Assembly: GCA_020848855.1 (NCBI GenBank)
Contig: JADLHH010000123.1
Coordinates: 1 to 10,056 of the forward strand
Source of the DNA: Anaerolineae bacterium
GTDB taxonomy: Bacteria; Chloroflexota; Anaerolineae; Aggregatilineales; Phototrophicaceae
Length of the DNA stretch: 10,056 nucleotides
Direction: 5' to 3'
Under the pieces are notes generated by a model. The model worked only from the letters and a program-made list of their open reading frames with translations, did no database searches and was not told the DNA's origin. The translations under genes were made by a program, and so were the position numbers. This document shows positions 1 to 6,666 of this stretch, one piece after another (position 1 is the stretch's first letter; each line of letters opens with the position of its first letter).

Positions 1-86
1 CACCCCAACTATACTCTCAGAGTGGCTTCCACGACAGCCTCCGCTGACCATTCCAATCCTGCAAATTGGCAAATCAGACAGTTGAC

Positions 87-116
87 TTGAAATGGCGCTG
101 GCTGACACGCTACACT
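87..116 (+). promoter_or_regulatory. Candidate sigma-70-type promoter giving a leaderless SDR mRNA
   Basis: A -35-like TTGAAA (87-92) is followed after 18 bp by a -10-like TACACT (111-116), which matches four of six consensus bases. Transcription would then begin around 122-125, on top of the ATG at 124. No Shine-Dalgarno sequence precedes that ATG, which agrees with a leaderless message. An alternative -35, TTGACT at 82-87, is too far from the same -10. This is inference from sequence only. Confidence 0.4.
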
Positions 117-123
117 CGACGCT

Positions 124-900
124 ATGAGCACATTATTTTCACTGGACGGAAGAAAGGCACTCGTCGCCGGAGCGGGGCGCGGCATGGGACAGGCAATTGC
201 CGCCGCGCTGGCTGCCAGCGGCGCGGATGTGGCGGTCGCCAGCCGCAGCGCGGCGGAACTGGGCGAAACGAGCGGGTTGATCGAAGCCGCCGGACGCATA
301 GCCGTCGCGCTGCCGGTCGATCTCAGCCAGACAGGGGCGGCGGTACGCACAGTCGAAGCGGCAGCGAACGCGCTCGGCGGGCTGGATGTGCTGGTCACAT
401 CGGCGGGCACAATCGTGCGCAAAAGCGCCTTCGACCACACCGAAGAAGACTGGGATCGCGTCCTCGACCTCAACCTGAAGGCGCGCTTTTTTCTGTCACA
501 GGCGGCGGCGAAGCTCATGCAGGCGAACGGCGGCGCGATCATCCACATCGCATCCCTGTCGAGCTTCTTTGGCATACCCAACCACCTCGCCTACACTACG
601 TCCAACGGCGGCATCGTGGCGCTCACACGGGCGCAGGCGGTCGAATGGGCGTCCTACAACATCCGCGTCAATGCCATCGCGCCGGGGACGATCATCACCC
701 GGCAAACCGAAGGACTGCTGGCGAACCCCGACATGCTGGCGGCGCGGTTGACCAAGATTCCGCTGAATCGTTTGGGGACGCCGGATGATATCGCCGGGAC
801 GGCAGTATTCCTCGCGTCCGACGCGGCGGCTTACATTACCGGGCAGGTGCTGCCGGTCGATGGTGGATGGCAGGCGGGCGGGAGCGGCTGGCGAAGCTAG
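124..900 (+). CDS. Short-chain dehydrogenase/reductase (SDR) lacking the catalytic lysine
   Basis: This is a 258-residue classical SDR, the usual length for a cytosolic NAD(P)-dependent oxidoreductase of the gluconate 5-dehydrogenase/2-deoxygluconate 3-dehydrogenase kind. The Rossmann glycine motif GAGRGMG is at residues 16-22, and the typical C-terminal stretch ending in PVDGGW is at about 244-249. Of the catalytic tetrad, Asn117, Ser144 and Tyr157 are present, but the YxxxK lysine is Asn161 (codon AAC at 604-606). The structural NNAG motif reads TSAG (92-95). Family knowledge says this lysine binds the nicotinamide ribose and lowers the tyrosine pKa, so activity should be strongly reduced or altered unless the base is a sequencing error. 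There is no ribosome binding site before ATG 124, and the promoter just upstream suggests leaderless translation. The stop is TAG, and the gene converges on the MFS gene. The substrate cannot be named from the sequence. Confidence 0.92.
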   Translation: MSTLFSLDGRKALVAGAGRGMGQAIAAALAASGADVAVASRSAAELGETSGLIEAAGRIAVALPVDLSQTGAAVRTVEAAANALGGLDVLVTSAGTIVRKSAFDHTEEDWDRVLDLNLKARFFLSQAAAKLMQANGGAIIHIASLSSFFGIPNHLAYTTSNGGIVALTRAQAVEWASYNIRVNAIAPGTIITRQTEGLLANPDMLAARLTKIPLNRLGTPDDIAGTAVFLASDAAAYITGQVLPVDGGWQAGGSGWRS

Positions 901-912
901 TGCGCGACGCTG

Positions 913-2154
913 CTAAGCCGTCGTGGTTCGAAACTGCGGGCGGTTGAACCAGACGATCATGCCGACCATCACCACAATTAGCGACAGCCCCGCCAAATTC
1001 ACAGCGTCGAAGCCGCCGGACGCGAACAGCGACCCGGCTGCCAGGCTGCCGAACCCCGCTGCGAAGAATACCAGCGAGTCGTTGACGCCCTGGACGCGCG
1101 CCCGCTCTTCACCCTGCAAGGAGTCCGCCAGCAGCGATGACCCCGACACATAGCCGAAGTTCCAGCCGAGACCAAGCAGGAACAGCGCGATGGCAAGACT
1201 GAACTCGGTTGCCGACACCGGCGCGAGCAGCGCCGAAGCGATCATCGTCATCGCGCCAACCACCAGCATGGGGATGCGTCCGAAGCGGTCGATCAGATAG
1301 CCTGTCAGCGGCGAAAACGCGAACATGCCCAGCGTGTGCGCTGAAATCACCAGCGATATCGCGTCGCGGCTGTGGCTCTGGTGATCCATGTGCAGCGGCG
1401 TCATCACCATGATCACGACCATTACCGTCTGGCTGATCAGGACAGAGGCAATGGCGAGCTGCACCTTCGGCAGCCGCAGCAGTGTGGAGAGTGGGCGCGC
1501 CGGCTGTTCGGATGCCGCCGGCGTTTTGGCTTCCGCTTCGCTGGTCAGCGTCCGGGCGATGGTCATCGGGTCGGGGCGCAGCAGGAAGAACGCGATCACC
1601 GTGGCAATCCCGCACAACACGACCATCGCCGCCCAGGGTCCGACGTCCGGGGAGAGTCCCAACTGCTCCATCACCAGCCCGGAAGGCGTGACCAGCACCG
1701 GTCCGACGATTGCGCCGATCGTGCCCGCGAACACGATCCGCCCGATCATCCGGGCACGCTCGGCTTCGGGGAACATTTCGCCGGCGGCAAACCGGCTCTG
1801 GTCGCCGCCGGCGCGTCCGATACCCAGCAGCGCGGCGCTGACCAGCAGCAGTGGAAATATGCCCTGTATCACAGCGATGATGCCGATGATGCCGCCGAGC
1901 ATGGAGAACGCATAGCCCAGCGAAAGACCGAGCCGCCGCCCGAAACGCCCCATCAGCACGGCGAGCGGGAACGCCGCCAGCGCCTGCGCGAACGTCAGCG
2001 TGGACGAGGGCAGCCCGGCGACGCTTTCCGTGCCCGCCAGCCGGGCAGCGACGATTGTGATCAGCGTATAGACGGCGATCTGCGACGCCGACAGCAGGCT
2101 CTGACAGACAAACAGCGTGTAGAGCAGGCGGTTGCTGGTGGCTCGGCTGTACAT
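913..2154 (-). CDS. Major facilitator superfamily (MFS) transporter, 12 TM
   Basis: This is a 413-residue integral membrane protein with about 12 hydrophobic helices in two halves joined by a hydrophilic loop (about 193-229) rich in Ala, Glu and Pro. MFS motif A appears in the loop between TM2 and TM3 (GRFGRR, 69-74) and again between TM8 and TM9 (GYLIDRFGRI, 285-294). A His-rich stretch, HMDHQSHS (255-262), precedes the second-half helices. The fold implies proton-coupled transport or drug efflux; the substrate is unknown. The ATG at 2154-2152 is preferred because the only upstream in-frame start is a TTG at 2175. A GGA lies about 9 nt upstream of the ATG as a weak ribosome site. The stop is TAG (RC of 913-915). 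An extended -10 promoter lies about 75 bp upstream. The gene diverges from the GntR regulator, which could therefore also influence it. Confidence 0.9.
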   Translation of the reverse strand: MYSRATSNRLLYTLFVCQSLLSASQIAVYTLITIVAARLAGTESVAGLPSSTLTFAQALAAFPLAVLMGRFGRRLGLSLGYAFSMLGGIIGIIAVIQGIFPLLLVSAALLGIGRAGGDQSRFAAGEMFPEAERARMIGRIVFAGTIGAIVGPVLVTPSGLVMEQLGLSPDVGPWAAMVVLCGIATVIAFFLLRPDPMTIARTLTSEAEAKTPAASEQPARPLSTLLRLPKVQLAIASVLISQTVMVVIMVMTPLHMDHQSHSRDAISLVISAHTLGMFAFSPLTGYLIDRFGRIPMLVVGAMTMIASALLAPVSATEFSLAIALFLLGLGWNFGYVSGSSLLADSLQGEERARVQGVNDSLVFFAAGFGSLAAGSLFASGGFDAVNLAGLSLIVVMVGMIVWFNRPQFRTTTA

Positions 2155-2227
2155 GGGTTTTGATCCGTTTCTCAACCGCTGGGCTGGAGGATGTCCGATT
2201 GTCGCCGGATAGCGTGGCTAACAGCCC

Positions 2228-2236
2228 ATTATATCA
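2228..2236 (-). promoter_or_regulatory. Extended -10 promoter for the MFS gene
   Basis: Read on the minus strand this is TGATATAAT: a perfect TATAAT preceded by the TGn element of extended -10 promoters. No good -35 is visible at 16-18 bp, which extended -10 promoters can do without. Transcription would start around 2221, giving a leader of about 65 nt before the MFS ATG at 2154. Confidence 0.5.
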
Positions 2237-2262
2237 GACCGGCTGGCTGACATTCCCGAACC

Positions 2263-2276
2263 AATCCACTTGGATT
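2263..2276. repeat. Inverted repeat AATCC-ACTT-GGATT in the divergent intergenic region
   Basis: Two perfect 5-bp arms are separated by 4 bp. The repeat lies upstream of both divergent promoters, so it could be an operator or simply chance. The string CCAATCC that begins at 2261 also occurs at 53-59, upstream of the SDR, where CCAAT is again paired with a downstream ATTGG. No regulator can be assigned. Confidence 0.25.
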
Positions 2277-2339
2277 CAGAGCTTTCGGTCGGAACTTAGA
2301 TGCGGGCTTGACGGCGCTTTCGGTCACGATATTTCGTTG

Positions 2340-2368
2340 TTGACATGAACCGATAATTTATGTTAAAA
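2340..2368 (+). promoter_or_regulatory. Candidate promoter for the GntR regulator
   Basis: A perfect -35 hexamer TTGACA (2340-2345) is followed after 17 bp by a -10-like TTAAAA (2363-2368) in an AT-rich stretch. Transcription would start near 2375, so the palindrome at 2383-2392 would lie just inside the transcript start. A second possible -10, TATACA (2386-2391), overlaps that palindrome. The -10 is weak, so the exact start is uncertain. Confidence 0.4.
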
Positions 2369-2382
2369 ATAGGTTACTCAGC

Positions 2383-2392
2383 CTGTATACAG
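2383..2392. promoter_or_regulatory. Candidate GntR/FCD operator, perfect palindrome CTGTATACAG
   Basis: This is a perfect 10-bp palindrome with the TGTATACA core often found at sites of FCD-subfamily GntR regulators, whose half-sites are GT/AC dyads. It lies just downstream of the candidate promoter and upstream of the regulator's own start codon, where binding would repress transcription, so autoregulation is the natural reading. I found no second exact copy in the leader of the binding-protein gene, so control of the transporter from this type of site is not shown here. Confidence 0.45.
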
Positions 2393-2447
2393 TATGTATG
2401 CACCAAATATTTCGTCTGGTTTCTTAGAATATTGCGCTCAGCTATCT

Positions 2448-3149
2448 ATGACCGCTGCTCTGGAAAACCTGGAACGTTATCTTCGAGACCACGAAGCCGA
2501 CTACGCGAGCGAGCATCTTCTGCTGCGCGAGCTTGCTTACAAGCGGCTGTACGATGCCTTTCGCAACGTCGAACTGGAGCCGGGCGAATCGTTATCTACC
2601 GTCTGGCTCTCCAAGCTGCTGGGTATCAGCCGCACCCCCGTCCGCGAAGCGCTGCAGCAGCTCGCCACCGATGGTCTGATCCAGATCATTCAGGGCAGAC
2701 CGGTCGCCGCCGTCGCGCGCTCGCCCCAGGAAGTCTTTGATGCGCTGCACGTCCGCGAGCTTCTCGAACCCGCCAGCGTCCGCCTGTGCGCGTCCGGCAT
2801 CGCCGACCGCGACCGCGAGCGGCTTGCCCGGTTGATGGACGCGATGGAGCAGGCAGCCTGCGACGGCGACCGCGCCACCTGGTCGCGTGCCGACATGCAG
2901 TGGCACGAGGTGCTGTGCGAGGCTTGCCCGAACCCGCTCCTCGGTCAGATGGTGCTGCTGGCGCGCAACCGCATGTATCACCGTGGCTCGGACGAGCACG
3001 TCCCGGCGCAATACCTCAAGGATGGCACGCTCGAACACCGGCGCATTCTGGAAGCGATCATCGCCCATGAAGAAGAACGGGCGGCATCGCTGATGCAGGA
3101 TCATCTGGAACAGCTCAAGCAGAATCTTCTCAAGCGGTTTATCCGGTAG
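2448..3149 (+). CDS. GntR-family transcriptional regulator, FCD subfamily
   Basis: This is a 233-residue DNA-binding protein. The winged helix-turn-helix covers about residues 50-85, with the typical GISRTPVREALQQL recognition segment. The C-terminal all-helical FCD domain keeps the metal-binding pattern Asp149, His153, His197 and His219, so it probably binds a metal plus a small carboxylate or sugar-acid effector. An in-frame ATG at 2394 would add 18 residues, but those codons are AT-rich (4 of 17 non-start codons end in G or C) and unlike the rest of the gene, so ATG 2448 is preferred; neither start has a clear ribosome site. Compared with many family members there is an extra N-terminal helix before the DNA-binding domain. 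The gene sits just upstream of, and codirectional with, the sugar ABC operon, which is its likely target. The stop is TAG, followed at once by a hairpin. Confidence 0.9.
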   Translation: MTAALENLERYLRDHEADYASEHLLLRELAYKRLYDAFRNVELEPGESLSTVWLSKLLGISRTPVREALQQLATDGLIQIIQGRPVAAVARSPQEVFDALHVRELLEPASVRLCASGIADRDRERLARLMDAMEQAACDGDRATWSRADMQWHEVLCEACPNPLLGQMVLLARNRMYHRGSDEHVPAQYLKDGTLEHRRILEAIIAHEEERAASLMQDHLEQLKQNLLKRFIR

Positions 3150-3172
3150 CAGGGGCAGTCTCTGCCGCCTGC
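3149..3172 (+). terminator. Stem-loop directly after the GntR stop codon
   Basis: The arms GCAGG+GGCAG (3149-3158) and CTGCC+CCTGC (3162-3166, 3168-3172) pair around a TCT loop, with one bulged G at 3167. That gives a strong 10-bp GC-rich hairpin beginning on the last base of the stop codon. No T-tract follows, so it is not a canonical intrinsic terminator. It may attenuate transcription or protect the 3' end of the regulator mRNA. Confidence 0.35.
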
Positions 3173-3212
3173 GCCGCTGCCGCGTAGGGTCTACCCGTTA
3201 GGAGAGCAGAAT

Positions 3213-3240
3213 GCCGGCAGCCGAAAGGCGTGCGTCCGGC
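3213..3240 (+). other. Potential structured leader with a GAAA tetraloop hairpin
   Basis: Upstream of the binding-protein gene, GCCGG (3213-3217) can pair with CCGGC (3236-3240). Inside this, GCC-GAAA-GGC (3220-3229) forms a small GNRA-capped hairpin. It does not match any riboswitch class I can recall. The remainder of the 186-bp gap (3150-3335) holds a weak promoter-like pair, TTGAGC (3275-3280) with AAATAT (3298-3303), and an SD-led small frame described under findings. Confidence 0.25.
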
Positions 3241-3335
3241 GAACCGTTTCAGAAAGGAGAATGGGGAAATCCGATTGAGCCAGGTATTACATTTGGAAAA
3301 TATCGACCGTTAGAGAAATTAAGGAGCACCGAACC

Positions 3336-4661
3336 ATGTTGAAACAGAAACTATTCCTGTGCGCCGTGCTGGTGTTCGTCCTTGCGATCGGCGTCGGTTC
3401 GACGCTCGCTCAGGATGTGACCGAGCTGACAATCTGGTGGGCGCAGTGGTCCCCTGCGGATTACTTGCAGCAAATCGGCAATGAATACGAAGCGGCGACG
3501 GGAATCAAGGTCAACGTCGTGCAGACGCCCTGGGGTGACTTCTACACCCGCGTCGGCACGGAATGGGCAGCCAAAGGCACGTCATATGACATGATCGTCG
3601 GCGACAGCCAGTGGGTGGGGCAGGGCGTCACCCAGGGGCACTATGTCGATATGACCGACTTCATGGTCAGCAACGGGCTGGATACCAGCGTCACACCGGC
3701 GACCCTCACCTACTACGGCGAATATCCGCAGGGGTCTGGCAAGTATTATGCCTACCCGACCGAAGGCGACGCCAACGGCTGGGCGTACCGCAAAGACCTG
3801 TTCGAAAACCCGGACGAAATGGCAGCGTTTGAAGCCGCCTACGGCTATCCGCTCGCCGTGCCCGAAACCTGGGAACAACTGCGCGACATCGCCGAATTCT
3901 TCACCCGCCCCGATGACGGTCTGTACGGTGTGGGCGTTTACACGCAGGACGACTACGACGCCATCACCATGGGCTACGAGAACGTGATGTTCAGCTACGG
4001 CGCGGACTGGAAAGATGCCGAAAATAACGCGCTCGGCGTCGTCAACTCGCCCGAAGCCGTCGCCTCGCTGGAACTGTACAAGGAACTGTACAGCTTCGCG
4101 CCCCCCGGAACCAACGACGCTTTCTTCCAGGAAATGAACGATGCCTACATGAACGGGCAAGCCGCGATGATCATGAACTACTTCGCGTTCTTCCCGGTGC
4201 TGGTGAGCGACCAGAACCAGTTCAAGGATGTCACCGGCTTCTTCTCCATGCCGAAGGGACCCACCGGCGAACGCTTCGCGGCGCTGGGCGGTCAGGGCAT
4301 CAGCATCAACAGCTATATCGACGATGCGCGCAAGCAGGCATCCTTCGACTTCATCCAGTGGTTCGCGCAACCGGATACGCAGAAGCGCTGGGCGGAACTG
4401 GGCGGCTACACCTGCAACATCGAGATTCTGGAATCAGAAGAATTCCTGAACGCGACTCCCTACAACCGCGCCTTCGCCGAAACCATGACTTTCGTCAAGG
4501 ACTTCTGGAACATTCCCGAATTCGGTCAACTGCTTGAGCCGACCCAGCGCTACCTCAGCGGCTACGTCGTCGCCGGGCAGTACGCCACCGCGCAGGAAGC
4601 GCTCGACAAGCTGGCTGAAGAACAGGATGTTATTCTGGTCGACGCCGGGTACGTCTCCTGA
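3336..4661 (+). CDS. ABC transporter extracellular sugar-binding protein (SBP_bac_1 family)
   Basis: This is a 441-residue family 1 solute-binding protein (MalE/UgpB-like), which captures a carbohydrate outside the membrane and hands it to the two permeases encoded next. Residues 1-25 form a Sec signal peptide: KQK, a hydrophobic core, then TLA before QD, with likely cleavage after Ala25. There is no lipobox cysteine, which is unusual if the host has a single membrane. The mature protein is rich in aromatic residues that could stack on sugar rings, starting with IWWAQW (34-39), and has a long C-terminal helical lobe. Length is typical. The start is well supported: AAGGAG (3321-3326) lies 9 nt before the ATG. 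The stop is TGA, and a strong hairpin separates it from the permease genes. The ligand cannot be read from sequence; the epimerase downstream suggests a ketose or polyol. Confidence 0.93.
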   Translation: MLKQKLFLCAVLVFVLAIGVGSTLAQDVTELTIWWAQWSPADYLQQIGNEYEAATGIKVNVVQTPWGDFYTRVGTEWAAKGTSYDMIVGDSQWVGQGVTQGHYVDMTDFMVSNGLDTSVTPATLTYYGEYPQGSGKYYAYPTEGDANGWAYRKDLFENPDEMAAFEAAYGYPLAVPETWEQLRDIAEFFTRPDDGLYGVGVYTQDDYDAITMGYENVMFSYGADWKDAENNALGVVNSPEAVASLELYKELYSFAPPGTNDAFFQEMNDAYMNGQAAMIMNYFAFFPVLVSDQNQFKDVTGFFSMPKGPTGERFAALGGQGISINSYIDDARKQASFDFIQWFAQPDTQKRWAELGGYTCNIEILESEEFLNATPYNRAFAETMTFVKDFWNIPEFGQLLEPTQRYLSGYVVAGQYATAQEALDKLAEEQDVILVDAGYVS

Positions 4662-4678
4662 CGCTGTTCACATCAATC

Positions 4679-4703
4679 GGTGGGGAGGAAAGCCCTCCCC
4701 ACC
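4679..4703 (+). promoter_or_regulatory. Perfect 10-bp intercistronic hairpin between binding-protein and permease genes
   Basis: GGTGGGGAGG (4679-4688) and CCTCCCCACC (4694-4703) are exact reverse complements around the loop AAAGC. The hairpin follows the binding-protein stop codon by 17 nt and ends directly against an ATG at 4704. No T-run follows, so full termination is unlikely. In the E. coli malE-malF gap, stem-loops protect the upstream message and lower downstream expression; the same role is inferred here. The left arm also buries a GGAGG sequence. Confidence 0.6.
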
Positions 4704-4727
4704 ATGAATATAGAACCGAGGTACGCC

Positions 4728-5669
4728 GTGTCTTCAATCAGCACCGAACTGAATCACGCTGACGTACCGGCGGCGCGTCCACCCGCCCGTCGTCAACTGA
4801 GCGACATGCAGATCGTGCGGCTGTTCGTCATGCCGACGATTATCCTGCTGATTGTCATGAATATATTCCCGCTGATTTACAGCCTGTTTTTGAGCTTCAC
4901 CAACTATTCCGTTATTGCCGACAAAGCGCCGGAATGGGTCGGGCTGGCGAATTACCAGCATATCCTGACCGATGAGCGCTTCTGGACGAATTTCGCCATC
5001 ACCGGGCGTTACGCGCTCGTTTCCGTTCTGCTGCAGACGGTGATCGGCTTTGGGCTGGCGCTGCTGCTGCGCAACAAGTTTCGCGGCAGCGGGCTGATCA
5101 CGACGCTGATCCTCGTGCCGATGATGCTCTCGCCCATCGTCGTCGCCGTCTTCTGGAAGCTGATTTTCAATCCGTCGGTCGGGATTCTCAATTACCTGAT
5201 CGGCTTCACCGACATCAACACCGCGCCCGAATGGCTGGGGCGCACCGACCTGGCGCTGTGGGCAATCGTGATCGTCGATGTGTGGATGTGGAGTCCATTC
5301 GTGATGCTGCTGTGCCTCGCCGGGCTGAGCGCCATCCCCGAATATCTGTACGAGGCGGCGGCGATTGACCGGGCGAGCGCGTGGTTTCAGTTCCGGCGCA
5401 TTACGCTGCCGCAGGTGATGCCGCTGCTGTTGATCGCCGTGCTGTTCAGGACGATAGAGGCGTTCAAGCAGTTCGACCTCGTCATGGGCTTGACCGGCGG
5501 CGGACCCGGCGACGTGACCGAGACGGTCTCGATTCGCCTGTACAAGCTGGCGTTTCAGGGGCAGTACGATACCGGCACATCCAGCGCGCTGGCGTACATC
5601 GTGCTGATCATCATCATCGCCGTCAGCAATATTCTGATCCGGCAGTTGAACAGGATCAGGGAGGGTTAA
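4728..5669 (+). CDS. Carbohydrate ABC transporter permease, MalF/UgpA type
   Basis: This is a binding-protein-dependent transport inner-membrane component of about 313 residues with six predicted membrane helices after a polar N-terminal segment. It forms half of the translocation channel with the next gene's product. The cytoplasmic EAA loop, which contacts the ATPases, is the segment EAAAIDRASAWFQFRRITLP starting at base 5352. The usual Gly of EAAxxDG is Arg (CGG, 5370-5372). The segment GLTGGGPGDVTET near the C-terminus is typical of MalF-type subunits. The chosen GTG at 4728 has GAGG 6 nt upstream; the alternative ATG at 4704 abuts the hairpin and has its only SD-like sequence 15 nt away inside that hairpin. 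The stop TAA is 1 nt from the next start, so the two permeases are cotranslated. Confidence 0.92.
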   Translation: MSSISTELNHADVPAARPPARRQLSDMQIVRLFVMPTIILLIVMNIFPLIYSLFLSFTNYSVIADKAPEWVGLANYQHILTDERFWTNFAITGRYALVSVLLQTVIGFGLALLLRNKFRGSGLITTLILVPMMLSPIVVAVFWKLIFNPSVGILNYLIGFTDINTAPEWLGRTDLALWAIVIVDVWMWSPFVMLLCLAGLSAIPEYLYEAAAIDRASAWFQFRRITLPQVMPLLLIAVLFRTIEAFKQFDLVMGLTGGGPGDVTETVSIRLYKLAFQGQYDTGTSSALAYIVLIIIIAVSNILIRQLNRIREG

Positions 5670-5670
5670 C

Positions 5671-6666
5671 ATGGCAAGTGTTCCCGCGCCTTCCCGTTCC
5701 GGCGTCAACTACTCGACCCGCGTCGATAAAGTCGGCGCGCGCCCGCGCACCATCAACGCCGTGCGCGCCGTCATCGCCATCATCCTGATGGTGATCATCC
5801 TGATCCCGGTGATCTGGATGGGCATGACGGCGTTCAAGCCGCTGCCTGATGCCGTTTCCGTGCCGCCGAAAGTTTTCTTCACGCCCTCGCTGGAGGGCTT
5901 CGTTGATCTGTTCACGCAGCGCCGCCAGTTGACGCCGCAGGAAGTCGAGCAGTACCGCCAGCGCGACGATCTCGGCTGGGCGGATCAGATCGTGTTACAG
6001 CGCCAGCAGGCGATCATCGGGCAGAGTCAGTTTGGCGGGCAGTTGCTCAACTCGTTCATCATTGCCGGCGTCTCGACGCTGCTCTCGCTGCTGTTCGCGG
6101 TGCTGGCGGCGTATGCCTTCAGCCGCTTCAACATCCCCGGCAAAGACGACCTGCTGTTCTTCATCCTCAGCCAGCGCATGTTGCCGGCGGTGGTTGTCAC
6201 CGTGCCCATCTTCCTGATGTACCGGCAGCTTGGGCTGTACGACACGCATCTGGGTATGATCCTGCTCTACACCAGCTTCAACCTGTCGTTCGCCGTCTGG
6301 CTGCTCAAGGGCTTCATCGACGAAATCCCGCGCGAATACGAAGAAGCGGCGCTGGTTGACGGCTACACCCGCCTGCAGGCGTTCCGCAAGGTCGTGCTGC
6401 CGCAGGCGGCGACCGGCATCGCCGCGACGACGGTCTTTTCGTTCATCTTCTCGTGGAACGAATACGCCTTCGCGCTCATGCTCACGTCCGACCGCGCCCG
6501 CACCGCGCCGCCCAGCATCCCGCTGATCCTCGGCACGGGCGGCATCGAATGGTCAACCATCGCGGCGGGGTCGCTTCTGTTCCTCGTTCCGGTCGTGATC
6601 GTGACCTTCGCGCTGCGTAAGCATCTGCTCCGGGGCGTCACCTTCGGCGCGATTCGCAAAGGTTGA
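5671..6666 (+). CDS. Carbohydrate ABC transporter permease, MalG/UgpE type
   Basis: This 331-residue inner-membrane subunit is the second half of the channel. After a first helix (about 33-52), a polar segment of about 40 residues (roughly 82-120, rich in Gln, Arg and Glu) precedes the second helix. Family members are usually 270-300 residues, so this external loop is expanded. Five more helices follow. The EAA loop is canonical: EEAALVDGYTRLQAFRKVVLP runs from residue 224, with Gly231 in place. GGAGG lies 6 nt before the ATG. The stop TGA overlaps the first ATPase start by one base (TGATG), indicating translational coupling. The gene looks fully intact. Confidence 0.93.
   Translation: MASVPAPSRSGVNYSTRVDKVGARPRTINAVRAVIAIILMVIILIPVIWMGMTAFKPLPDAVSVPPKVFFTPSLEGFVDLFTQRRQLTPQEVEQYRQRDDLGWADQIVLQRQQAIIGQSQFGGQLLNSFIIAGVSTLLSLLFAVLAAYAFSRFNIPGKDDLLFFILSQRMLPAVVVTVPIFLMYRQLGLYDTHLGMILLYTSFNLSFAVWLLKGFIDEIPREYEEAALVDGYTRLQAFRKVVLPQAATGIAATTVFSFIFSWNEYAFALMLTSDRARTAPPSIPLILGTGGIEWSTIAAGSLLFLVPVVIVTFALRKHLLRGVTFGAIRKG

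Noticed and set aside
66..788. Plus-strand 240-codon frame overlapping the SDR
   Set aside because: It is an Arg/Gly-rich shadow of the SDR gene, whose Rossmann and active-site motifs are clear in the other frame.
2160..2348. 62-codon frame in the divergent intergenic region
   Set aside because: It lies across both promoter candidates, has no ribosome site and resembles no protein family.
3261..3278. Five-codon upstream frame after AAAGGAGA
   Set aside because: The ATG is only 1 nt from the SD-like core, too close for initiation, and the peptide is trivial.
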